NCBI GenBank assembly: GCA_963828405.1
Contig: CAWHEG010000030.1
Location: forward strand, 186,001 to 250,000
DNA from: JANMJD01 sp963828405
Lineage (GTDB): Bacteria > Actinomycetota > Acidimicrobiia > Acidimicrobiales > Ilumatobacteraceae
Reading direction: 5' to 3'
DNA length: 64,000 nucleotides
Below are positions 26,984 through 36,144 of the stretch, one piece after another. The translations under genes were made by a program, and so were the position numbers. Position 1 is the first letter of the stretch; every line of letters starts with the position of its first letter. The notes under the pieces are model-generated. The model was not told the DNA's origin. It ran no database searches and worked only from the letters and a program-made list of their open reading frames with translations.

Positions 26984-28168
26984 CGTTGTCCTCCTTCACA
27001 AGTAGAGTTGTCCCCGCCACAGGGTGGCGTCGAGCCGCGTTCCGCTGATCGCTGGTCGCCTCCGGATGTGAGAGCGAACGTGGCAGCACTCAACGAGGCC
27101 TCCAGATCGTGAGTCGGTTGATCAAAACGGATTCACTCGATCCGTCGACTTTAGTTGAGACAGGCGTATCGAACACGTGTTTGCAGACGACGCTCGGTAC
27201 GGAGTCCATCGACTCGCACCACGACCCACACCCTCCACGGCCACACCGGCTGGGTGAGCACGGTGGTGTTCGATCACGCTCGACACCGGTGCAACCCTGC
27301 TCGCGACGGCCGGCACCGATCAGACGGCGCGGTTGTGTACCGACCCGAGCGGTGCGGGACAGCCAATCGTTGATTCCGATCGGCGCGTTGGCGCTCAGCA
27401 CCGCCGTATTCAACACCCTCAGCGGTCGCTGCGATCGCCTCCACCGATGTCGTACAACTCGCTGCAGCCGCCCGCCGCAGGCCTCGGCGGCGTGGACGGA
27501 CCAACGAGATGACCGGACCGAGCATGCGACCTCTCCCACGCATCCTGGCGAGTGAGCATGGCCGCTCCGACGCTAGTCACGGGCCGGAGCGATACCGAGC
27601 GCGCGGAACGTTTGGCGAGGGCGCGCCAACCCGGTGGATACTGATCGTTCGCGAGCCATGTCAAACCGGGTATCTCGAGAGCAGGTGGCATCGGCCGGGT
27701 CGCGCAAGGGTCTCGGCAGGACCGAAGTCGTGTCCGTGCGGCGATGGCGCGCGAGCGTCGGATCGTCTCGTTAGCCGCGATCCCACCGTCGTAGACAGTC
27801 ACGCTGATCCATCAGCCTCGCCGAACGCGGCGTGGCGGCCATCCTCCCGCTCCCATTGCAGAGCGATATCGAGTGGAGAACCGCCGTCGCACCGCCGAGC
27901 ATCCCGGTGGATACCGCGCGCCGCGTCGGGCGTTACCGTCGCCTCGCGACCTGATCGCCACGCGCGATGTTCGAATCGGCTTGGTTTGATGAACCAGTTC
28001 GGCTCGGCCCCCGCTGTGCAGCATCACCAGGCCGGCTCATCGGCCCCGTCGACTTGGTGGCGACCTCAGCGGAGATGGCGCCGATGTCGGCACTCCGATC
28101 AAGTCCACGTCAGTGATCCAGTCAGGATCGGGTACCGAATGTGGAGCATCCAGCCCAAAGGAGCGACC
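26984..28168. other. 1.2 kb intergenic region with WD40 remnant and short dispersed repeats
   Basis: Apart from the WD40 fragment at 27221-27364 and copies of a CGGTGGATAC motif near 27632 and 27904, no gene is supported. Several open frames exist but lack starts and family features. Confidence 0.6.
27221..27364 (+). pseudogene. WD40 repeat fragment
   Basis: One frame reads THTLHGHTGWVSTVVFD. One base out of register it continues DTGATLLATAGTDQTARL followed by DPSGAG. Together this is one typical WD40 blade (TL-GHT-W-V..., then TLLATAG-D-TARLW). No start or further blades remain, so it is a decayed piece of a larger WD40 protein. Confidence 0.6.
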
Positions 28169-28438
28169 ATGGCCATTGCCGTCACGTTTACGAGCAACCT
28201 CACCACCCAGCAGTACGACGAGATCTGGCGTCAACTACGCGAAGCAAAGGCCGACCACCCCAACGGACGCTTGTCGCACGTGGGATTCGAGCGTGGCGGC
28301 ACCATGACCGTCGTCGACGTCTGGGACTCGATGGAGACGTTTGAAGCTTTCGGTGCGACGCTGATGCCGATCATCGGGGCTGTCGGCGGCACTGTCACCC
28401 CTGATATCGCCGAGGTTCACCACTTCCAGGCCGGTTGA
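28169..28438 (+). CDS. Small ABM-like dimeric alpha/beta-barrel protein
   Basis: The 89-residue protein starts at ATG 28169, six bases after AAAGGAG. It has the compact ferredoxin-like pattern of dimeric alpha-beta-barrel proteins: AVTFTSNLTTQQYDEIWRQL, then GFERGGTMTVVDVWDSMETFEAFGATLMPII. The family includes antibiotic-biosynthesis monooxygenases and stress-responsive barrels, many without known substrates. It stands alone in the element. Confidence 0.75.
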   Translation: MAIAVTFTSNLTTQQYDEIWRQLREAKADHPNGRLSHVGFERGGTMTVVDVWDSMETFEAFGATLMPIIGAVGGTVTPDIAEVHHFQAG

Positions 28439-28665
28439 CACGGGCCGCCGAGACGGCTATCAAGGCGAGACCGGACGGCCGACGCTGACGCGCCACGAAT
28501 GGCGCGCTACGGACGAACATGAGCAAGTGCTCTGCGCGGAACGGCCGGTCGGCCAACCTCAGCGACGCAGATCCACACCCTGGACGCAGCGGACTCCGGG
28601 AACCCACGACACGACGCCCCCGAGGGCACACGGTGGATACCGGATGGGCGGGCAGACTGTGAGTG

Positions 28666-29391
28666 ATGACCGGCCGGGGGTGGCGTATCGATCTGCGGGG
28701 TGCCGTCGATCGGGGTGACGGCGCGGCGGTCGTAGCGCTGCTGCGCGAGGGGCTGATCCCCGACGATGCTCTCCAGTTGATCGGTGATGGTCTGCAGGCT
28801 GCGCTCACCCAACATGTCGAGGGTGCAGCCGACGTGGCGGCTGACTGCGTCAGGGCGCTGCGCGAGCGGGGTTGGTCTGGAGATGACGAACTCGCCCACC
28901 AACTCGCCGCTGTGCTCGGGACCGGGGCGATTCCGTTGCTCAGACCGTTGCCGGTCGATCTCGAGGAGTTGGCCATCATCCGTGAGGGCGACCCGATGGA
29001 TGGCGGTGGGCGCATCGATCTGCGCACCGGTGAGGTGTGGCATCGGGCGGCGATCGAGTACGCCCGGGAGATCGGCGGCGTGGACGACGACGAGTCCGAC
29101 GACGCGGATCGTTGGCTCTGGGTCGATTGCGAGGGATCGCACGACGGCTACCGGGACATGGAGTTGTTCATCGGCACCGTCGACAACACCGACCGGGCTG
29201 ACCGGCTGGACGTCGCCATCCAGGGACGCGGTGCGTTCCGGCGGTTCAAGGATGTGCTCGCCCGGTGGCCCGACGAACTCGACCGTTGGTACGCGTTCTG
29301 CGAGGATCGCCAGCGGGGCCGATCGCGTGCCTGGCTGGCGGACGCCGGCTACCGAGTTGCACCGTCATTGACGCCACGCCTGGAGCCGTGA
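28666..29391 (+). CDS. UPF0158-like protein
   Basis: The 241-residue protein resembles the UPF0158 family. The central part has GGRIDLRTGEVWHRAAI, and the end has the typical GRGAFRRFKDVLARWPDELDRWYAFCEDRQRGRSRAWLADAGY. An N-terminal extension of about 85 residues (VVALLREGLIPDDALQLIGDG) precedes the family core. Function of the family is unknown. The start is ATG 28666, or the GTG one codon upstream. Confidence 0.75.
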   Translation: MTGRGWRIDLRGAVDRGDGAAVVALLREGLIPDDALQLIGDGLQAALTQHVEGAADVAADCVRALRERGWSGDDELAHQLAAVLGTGAIPLLRPLPVDLEELAIIREGDPMDGGGRIDLRTGEVWHRAAIEYAREIGGVDDDESDDADRWLWVDCEGSHDGYRDMELFIGTVDNTDRADRLDVAIQGRGAFRRFKDVLARWPDELDRWYAFCEDRQRGRSRAWLADAGYRVAPSLTPRLEP

Positions 29392-29649
29392 TCGGCGACG
29401 GGGTCGCACCGAGCCTGCGACGTGTCCACGAACGCCCCTACCAGCCGCGGCCGATCCCAGAGGACACCACCGAACGCCCGCCGCCAGAGAAGCAATCGGC
29501 GAGCAGGGATACCGAGCGGAGGCACGAGGCCTTCGCGTCGCCCGTCACCGGTAGGTATGCGCTCGTTGGCGGACGGTTCGCTCGAGACGGGTTCGACCAT
29601 GCCCTGGCAGCGAGGTCGCACAATGCGGGTTGGCGACGAGGAGATCGCT

Positions 29650-30054
29650 TCAGTCAGTGACGCGGAGGAAGGTCTCGATCTCACAGGGGAGGTTCTTGAT
29701 TCGCGACAACTTCGTGTCGTTGGTGATCAGTGGCGCATTGAGCGCGGCGGCGAGCGCGATGTAGCAGGCGTCGTAGGCCGACACGTTGAACCGGAGCGCC
29801 CAGGCCGGCCGGAGGAGTTCGAGCGAGGGGTGCAATTCGACGGGGACGGCGCACAGTGCTTCGAACGCCGCGTCCGCTGCCGCGGCGTTCAGGACCCCGC
29901 CGAGCGCGAGCCCGCGCAGCGCCGACATTGCCTCGACCTTGATGAAGTCCGGCGCGGTGAGTTCTGTGCCGGCGACTCGCTCACGGACCTTGACGCCCCG
30001 TGGGCCGGCATCGATGATCAGGTCGACGAGTGCGGCCGAGTCAACGACGATCAC
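29650..30054 (-). CDS. vapC: VapC-type PIN-domain toxin
   Basis: The 134-residue PIN ribonuclease has the four acidic positions of the family: Asp5 in MIVVDSAALVDLI, the Glu in DFIKVEAMSALR, Asp in YDACYIALAA and Asp in LITNDTKL. Such toxins cut tRNA or rRNA when freed from their antitoxin. The start overlaps the end of the antitoxin gene by 14 bases, the normal VapBC arrangement. On an integrated element this pair may help stabilise the element by addiction. Confidence 0.9.
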   Translation of the reverse strand: MIVVDSAALVDLIIDAGPRGVKVRERVAGTELTAPDFIKVEAMSALRGLALGGVLNAAAADAAFEALCAVPVELHPSLELLRPAWALRFNVSAYDACYIALAAALNAPLITNDTKLSRIKNLPCEIETFLRVTD

Positions 30055-30295
30055 GGGCGATCAGTTCAGCGATGTCGATGTCGGTGAGGTCGACGCGGTA
30101 GTCGGCGCCGTCGGTTGCGTCGAGCCATTCGTCGATCGTCGGGGTGCGCGCGAGGCGCTCGAGCTGGCTGAGCACATATTTCTGGAGTGATTGACCGGCA
30201 CGCTGAGCTCGTTTGGCGAGCGTGTCACGGACGTCGATGGGGACGTCTCTTACCTGGATGATCGCAGTGTCTTGGACAGCGGAAGTCGTGGCCAT
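30041..30295 (-). CDS. vapB: VapB/FitA-type antitoxin
   Basis: The 84-residue protein has a ribbon-helix-helix N-terminus (AIIQVRDVPIDVRDTLAKRAQRAGQSLQKYV) followed by an acidic toxin-binding tail (DEWLDATDGADYRVDLTDIDI). It precedes and overlaps vapC, and the pair is likely autoregulated through this domain. Confidence 0.88.
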   Translation of the reverse strand: MATTSAVQDTAIIQVRDVPIDVRDTLAKRAQRAGQSLQKYVLSQLERLARTPTIDEWLDATDGADYRVDLTDIDIAELIARDRR

Positions 30296-30528
30296 TGTAA
30301 CAACCCTAGCCCACGTGGGTGCAAAATGGGTGCGACACTGGCCGAGGCGTCGGTTGGCCCCGCATCGCCCTTCGACAGAGCAATACCGAGCATCACCGCC
30401 CTACCGTCCGCCCGAGCGCCCACGGTGGATCTCGCGCTTGGTCGGTGGAGCGTGGCGCGCGTGCCGACTCGGCTGGCCAGTTACCCAAACGGACGTTGGC
30501 GCAAGCCGCGCCGGTCACGCGACTATCG

Positions 30529-32262
30529 CTACAAGACCGTGTACGTGACGGTCAGCTTGGACGTGTTTCCCGCCGCGTCAGTGGCGTTGACCGTCAACCT
30601 GCCATTCCTCGCCTTCTTCGACGTGTCGATCGGTTGTCCATTCGCGACCGTGCCGGTACAGCTGACCACACCCGACAGGGAGTCACCACATGAGAACTCC
30701 GCAAGGACGACCTGATCGCGGTTGTATGTCGCACCGGCGGTCGGACCGAGGATGTCGATAGTTGGACCCGTCTTGTCGATGTTGATGCCGGTGACGGCGG
30801 CCAGGGAACTCGTGTTGCCAGCCACGTCGATGCACTCTCCTGACGCGCTCTGCCCCGCCCCCTGGGCTGACAAGACAACTGGCGGCGAGCACGACGCGAT
30901 GCCCGAGATCGCGTCACTGCCGGTGAAGGTCACCGTGACGTTTGTCTTGCGCCAGCCGTACGCGTTCGCCTGCGGACCGGCGGCGGCAATCGCTGTCGGC
31001 GCCGTCTTGTCGATGTTGACGGAGACGACGTTGCTTGGTGCGCTTGTATTGCCCGCGGCGTCAGTGACTGTCGCAGGAGTTGAGGTGATCGCCATGCCCT
31101 CGGTGGCGAGGATCTGGTCCGCAGGACAGTTGCCGGCTGGAATGCCGAAGCCAGTGTCCGCACAATCGAAACGCACGGTGACATTGGAGGTGTACCAACC
31201 GTTCGCGCCCTCGGTCCCCGATCGCTTCGACGCACTGATTGTCGGCACGGTGATGTCTTCTAGCACGGTGACCGTGTCGAGCGATTCCCCCGCCGTGTTC
31301 TTGCCGCCTATTGCATAGATCTTCCCGCCTGAGACTGCTGCACCGAGAGCGGCTCTGGCCGAAGGCAACGATTCAACTGCTGTCCACGTGTCGGCAGTCG
31401 GATCGTATTCCACAACATCGGAGCGCACCGTGCCTTCTCCGGTCTGTCCCCCGATCGTGTACAGCTTGCCGTTGTTCAGTGCGACCAGGGCCAGACCATT
31501 TCTTGGATTCGGCATCGAGCTCTTCGTTGACCAGCTGTCATTTGCAGGGTCGTAAGCCTCGACTGTTGACAGCGGATCGCCGGCACTACTAGGGGTACCT
31601 CCCACGACGTAGATCTTGCCGTCCGCAGCGGTCGCAGCAGCCGCGGAGCATCTGGCGGTCGGCATCTGCGCCTTGGCCTGCCAGGCGTTCGAGGCCGGGG
31701 AGTACTCCTCGAATGCTGCACTGCACAAGTAGGGCGAGTAACCCACCGCAACGCCACCAATGGCATAGATCGAGTCGCCTGCCGCCGCTGCAGTCAAGAG
31801 GTATCGTGGCGTTGGTATGTTTGCCTTTGTTGTCCACTCATCGGCTGAAGGGTTGTACTCGAACAACTCAGACGTGAGGGCGTTCCCAGGTGTGTTCCCG
31901 CTAATTGAATAGATCATGCCGTTGCTGGCGCTCGCGACCGCATGTCCAGAGCGGACGGCCAGCAAACTCGCGTGATCCGTCCACATATCGGAGAACGGGT
32001 CGTAGACCTCGACCGTGTCAGTGACGCCGGTAGAGGCGTCGCCTCCTATCGCATAAATCTGTCCCCCAGCCGCGACGGCGACCGAAAGGGACTGGCGTGG
32101 TGTCGGCAATGGAGCCCGTTCGCTCCATGCCAGGCCCGCAGCGGCTTCCGCTGCTCGACCCGGTGGGATCACGAGCGCAGCCACGACGGCGATTAGCGAG
32201 AAGACCGCTCGACGGCTCCGCACCTCCCGCGACCGAGCGAGTCTGCCCAACGAAGCGTGCAT
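30529..32262 (-). CDS. Secreted kelch-repeat protein with bacterial Ig-like/HYR-type tail
   Basis: The 577-residue protein begins with a signal sequence (AVFSLIAVVAALVIPPGRAAEAAAG). Six kelch blades span about 45-340 (GGQIYAIGGDAS, YDPFSDMWTDHASL, GKIYVVGGTPS, NGKLYTIGGQTG and GGKIYAIGGKN), a full six-bladed beta-propeller. Residues 340-577 hold Ig-like repeats with VTDAAGNTSAPSNVVSVNIDKTAPT and VDVAGNTSSLAAVTGINIDKTGPTI. This architecture is common in secreted binding proteins of actinobacteria; the ligand is unknown. Confidence 0.85.
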   Translation of the reverse strand: MHASLGRLARSREVRSRRAVFSLIAVVAALVIPPGRAAEAAAGLAWSERAPLPTPRQSLSVAVAAGGQIYAIGGDASTGVTDTVEVYDPFSDMWTDHASLLAVRSGHAVASASNGMIYSISGNTPGNALTSELFEYNPSADEWTTKANIPTPRYLLTAAAAGDSIYAIGGVAVGYSPYLCSAAFEEYSPASNAWQAKAQMPTARCSAAAATAADGKIYVVGGTPSSAGDPLSTVEAYDPANDSWSTKSSMPNPRNGLALVALNNGKLYTIGGQTGEGTVRSDVVEYDPTADTWTAVESLPSARAALGAAVSGGKIYAIGGKNTAGESLDTVTVLEDITVPTISASKRSGTEGANGWYTSNVTVRFDCADTGFGIPAGNCPADQILATEGMAITSTPATVTDAAGNTSAPSNVVSVNIDKTAPTAIAAAGPQANAYGWRKTNVTVTFTGSDAISGIASCSPPVVLSAQGAGQSASGECIDVAGNTSSLAAVTGINIDKTGPTIDILGPTAGATYNRDQVVLAEFSCGDSLSGVVSCTGTVANGQPIDTSKKARNGRLTVNATDAAGNTSKLTVTYTVL

Positions 32263-32784
32263 GGCTGCCCCCTAGCCCCACGGCCGTTATGTTAGCGGCG
32301 TGTGGGAAAGCTACAGAGCTGCTCACCACGCGTCAAGGAGAAGTTGACTCGTCTCTGTCCCGTGGGGTAGGGCTCTGGCGATGGCAGCCCGCCTGCCAAC
32401 CGATGGATGACAGATGCTCGCCTCCACCGACCTCAGGTAGTCGACGAAGGTCCGGCTTCGCCGGCGAATAGCGCAGGCACGCGGTTCAGAATGGCCGATC
32501 CCGGACATCCACCGTGACCGACCGGCGCACGGTATTCGTGCACCGACCGGCCAGTGGCCGTGACACGGGGCATGGAATCATTGCCGCGATGAGACCCACG
32601 TGGCCGAACAACTCCGCCGAGATGGAGCCCGCCACGGCCACTGGAGCGCGTTGGTGCCACCCGAACCGCGAGGCCTGCTCACGGCCAATCGGCGTGGCGC
32701 AGATCAGTCAGGTGATTGTCGTCCGGCACGCGTAACGACCGAGTCGGGTCGTTCTTGTCCCGTGTCGACTACTGGAGCAGTGGG
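32263..32784. other. Intergenic stretch, nothing supported
   Basis: No open frame here has family features, a convincing start or a repeat. Confidence 0.5.
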
Positions 32785-34778
32785 CTACATCGAGGGCAGT
32801 GCCGGCGCCCGCTGAGACTTCGTGTGAGCGGCGACCGTGACCGAAGGCGTCAGGATGGTCACGTCAGCAAATGACGTCGCCATCGCTCGAGAGAGCTGGG
32901 CGACGTATTCGGCCGGATCGGTTGAAGCGAGCTTGCCCACTTCGTGCAGGCGAGAGATGTCTTCGATCAGCCATTGTGGGGGTTGGGTGAGCGCGTCGTA
33001 GTTGACGGTGGCGATGCGGTTGGCGCGCGAGACGTCGTGGGTGCTGTTGCGGCGGCCCCAAAGGCGCGGTCGATGGTCTGCTGTCGGCGGACCGTGTGGA
33101 GTTCGTCGTTGAGTCGCTCGATGTCGGCGTTGACCGCAGCCAGTTCGGGTGGTGTGGCGTCCTCGGCCAGCCGGCGGAGTTCGCCGAGGCGCGTGGTGAG
33201 TCGTCGGAGTGGGTCGGCGTCGGCCTCTGCCTGCGTGATCTGGGCGAGTGTTCGTTCCTCGCGCCGGTCGGGCGGCACGGCGGTGTCGGCGAGCGCTTGG
33301 AGGAATCGGTCTACTTCGACCGGTCGCCGGGCGGGCCGCTGTCTGGGTGCCGGCAGCGCGGCGATCAGCTGGTTGATCTGTTGGAGTTCGACGAGGTGGG
33401 GCCAGTTGGTGATGATCCATTGGCGTCGGTCGTCTTGGGCGGTGGCGGCGGTGAGGAGGTGTTGGTGGAGTTCGGCCGGGTGGATGGTCGAGTCGGTCAG
33501 TCGTTGGATGAGCTCGGTCTGGTCTGGCGGTGCGGTGGCAGCGGGGGTGTCGAGTTCCCGGCGGCGGTCGCGAAGTTCGTCGGGTGTGCGTTGTCGTAGC
33601 GGGCAGGGGGTTGGGGCGGGGTGGGCGGTGAGCCAGCAGCGGTCCTCGAGGATGCGGAGCATCAGGCGGTCCCACGGTTCGGCGTCGGGGTGGGGGCGGG
33701 GCCCGAGCCCGGGAATGTGGTTGTGGATGTTGTTGAGGGCGCGGTAGCGGGCGATGCGGGTGACGGTGTCGTCCCAGACGGACCCGGCGGCAGCTGTGGC
33801 GGGTCGGGTTCCGATCCAGGTGGTGAGCCATTCGGGTTGTTCGGCGTGGAGTTGGTGGGTGGCACGCTCGAGGGCGAGGTGGAGTGCCTGGCGGTAGCGG
33901 GTGGCGTCGTCGGGTGCTTGGCCGTGGGCGGCGAGCGCCGCCCGCCAGTTCTCGACGGCGGTGGTGGCTTGGGTGTGGAGTCGTTCGAGGGTGGTGGTGG
34001 CGTCGGGGGTGAGCTGGACGGGTTCGGGGTTGTCGATGGCGACGAGTTGGTGCCAGGCGAGGGTGCGGGTGGCGTGTCGTCCCCGGTCGTTGTCGAAGTG
34101 CACGGTGACGGTGGCGGCGGTGTCGTCGATGTGGAGGATGTGGCCGACGTTGTCCCGGTCGATCGCACGCACCCGTCGACCCTCGGTGATATGGCGGCGG
34201 AGGTCCACGGCGCGCTCGTAGTCGCCGGTGGCGGTGGTGCCGTCGGAAAGCCCGGTGGCCGCTTCGACCGCAGCGGCGTGGCGGACAAGGGCGACGAGTT
34301 CGGTGGGGGTGTGGGTGCCGGCGAGGTGGTCGATGATGGTGGTGTCGGGGTCGGTGATGGTGACGAGGGTTTTGGCGGCCGAGGTGGTGAGTCGGGTGAT
34401 CAGGTCGTGTTCGGGGGTGTGGTCGGTGTCGGTGGGTAGGGGGATGCCGGGGTTGTGGCGTTCGTCGAGTTCGATGGTTTGGGCGACGGTGGCGTAGAGG
34501 CGGGCGCTGTGACGGGCGCGGGACATGGCGACGTAGGCGCCTTCGCGGTAGAGACCGGGGGGACCGACGACGAGCACGTGGCACGTAGTGCGGTCGGCAA
34601 GCTGGCGCGGTCCTTCAATGCCGCCAAGGCGCGGTTGGTCGGCATGCCCGACGTCGAGGGACATTGACGTGCTCGCACGTGGACTACGGACGGTGCTCCG
34701 TCCCCAGCGCCCAGCGATCGGTCGCTCGACGAGCCTTTCGATCAAGGCCGCGGTCTCATCCCCATGCGCTTCGCATAA
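32785..34778 (-). pseudogene. MobF/TraA-type conjugative relaxase-helicase, C-terminal remnant
   Basis: The minus-strand frame carries LYREGAYVAMSRARHSARLYATV, the last helicase motif of MobF (TrwC/TraA) relaxases. A long helical C-terminal region follows (ERAVDLRRHITEGRRVRAID, and so on). The N-terminal relaxase and most of the helicase are absent. The frame is cut off at 34,778 by the ISAzo13-like element, and a frame change near 33,050 separates the last ~85 codons. It shows the element once carried its own conjugative DNA-processing gene. The 60 codons next to the IS do not look like relaxase and may come from another insertion. Confidence 0.7.
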
Positions 34779-36057
34779 GGGCCTGTGAGTTAATTGTTTG
34801 AGCGTTGTGCGGTGAGGGTGTAGTTCCATTCGCCGTGCCATTCGTTGGGTTGGATGGGGAGGGCTGCGAGTTGGGAGTCGCTGATCTTGGTGCCGGTCGG
34901 GTAGTAGCCGAGGTCGCGTTCGGCGTGCACGGTGAGCCCGCTGGTGGTGCTCGTGCCGGCGACGAGTTCCACGATCGTCTGATACGACGTGAGGGGTTTG
35001 CCGCGCCAGTTGATGGTGATGAACGAGAACAGCTTGTGCTCGATCTTGTTCCATTTCGATGTCCCGGGCGGGTAGTGGCAGACGGTGATCTCCAACCCGG
35101 TCTCCGCGGCGAGGCGGGCGATCTCGACTTTCCACAGGCGGTTGCGATATCCGTTCGATCCGCCGGCGTCGCGGTGACCAAGAGCCGGCGAGCATGCGGG
35201 TAACGCTCGCGGCCCATGATCGTCCACCACCGGCGGATCGCGTTGACCGCGAACGCGGCGGTGTCATGATCATCGCCGACCGATACCCATCCCTCGTTCG
35301 CGCCGACATCATACACCCCATACGGGATCGCTTTGGGGACATCCGGGTCCGGGAAGTCGTGGACATCGACCCTGGTCGGGCGGCCCTTGGGTTTCCATCC
35401 CCATCCGCCGTTGGCTTTGGTGCCGTTGACCAGCTCTTTCTTCTTGCAGTCGACCGAGATCACCGGCTCACCAGCGGCGATGAACTCACCAGCAACCCGG
35501 TTGATGTGCTCGAACTGGGCGTTGCGGTCCGGATGCTGAGCTCCTTCGACGGTCTTAGCCGTCGCTTGCAACGAGAACCCCATCCGATGCAACAACTGGC
35601 CCACCGTCCACGACGACACCTGATGACCCATGTCCGTCAACGCCGCCGCCAACGTCCGCGTGGACTTCAACGTCCACCGCAACGGCGACATCGGATCACC
35701 CCGCGAGTCCGGCTCGACCAGATCATCAAGGCAGACCAACAGGTCCGGATCGACATCAATCAACTCCGGCCGACCGCCACCCTCGGCCCGCACTCGACCA
35801 TCGGGTTCCACCCCGGCGACCGCGGCACGTTGGCCGTCCATCACCGTGTTGCGCGACATCCCCGACACCCTGGCAGCGATCGTGACACCACCCCGCCCGA
35901 GCATCCGAGCCATCGCCCCGGCCTGCAACCGGCGCTGCTTCTCATCCAGATGCGGACCCATGAACGAGAAGAACTCGACCAGACCCTCCTCGGACACCTC
36001 CACACCCAAACCATACCCCACCCACCACCTCACGCACGGATAGTCACTCGCGAGCCC
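34779..36057 (-). mobile_element. ISAzo13-like insertion sequence
   Basis: The 1.28 kb element is flanked by TAA (34776-34778 and 36058-36060), a probable 3-bp target duplication. Its ends are imperfect inverted repeats: GGGCCTGTGAGTTA at the left and, reversed, GGGCTCGCGAGTGA at the right. It holds one transposase gene. The right end lies about 85 bp upstream of cas3. Confidence 0.75.
34790..36040 (-). pseudogene. ISAzo13-family transposase, frameshifted
   Basis: The N-terminal two thirds are in one frame: DEKQRRLQAGAMARMLGRGG, EGGGRPELIDVDPDLL, MGHQVSSWTVGQLLHRMG, VISVDCKKKELVNGTKANGG and GVYDVGANEGWVSVGDDHDT. The rest lies one base away: GGSNGYRNRLWKVEIARLA, CHYPPGTSKWNKIEHKLFSF and WRGKPLTSYQTIVEL. 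The break is near 35,170 at LLVTA/DAGGSNG and fits loss of one G. The parts form a full DDE transposase of about 400 residues. The start is not firmly set; the frame is open to 36195. A programmed frameshift is not known to me for this family. Confidence 0.8.
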
Positions 36058-36144
36058 TAAGGTCTCCTGGCACGGCTCTGGCGGGGAAAGCGGGGGGGGC
36101 GGGGAATCAACTCGTTCGGCGGGAACGGGCCGTCTGGTGACCTC

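Noticed and set aside
33621..34439. Gly/Val-rich 272-codon plus-strand frame
   Set aside because: It is opposite the relaxase remnant and has a composition expected from the shadow of a high-GC gene.
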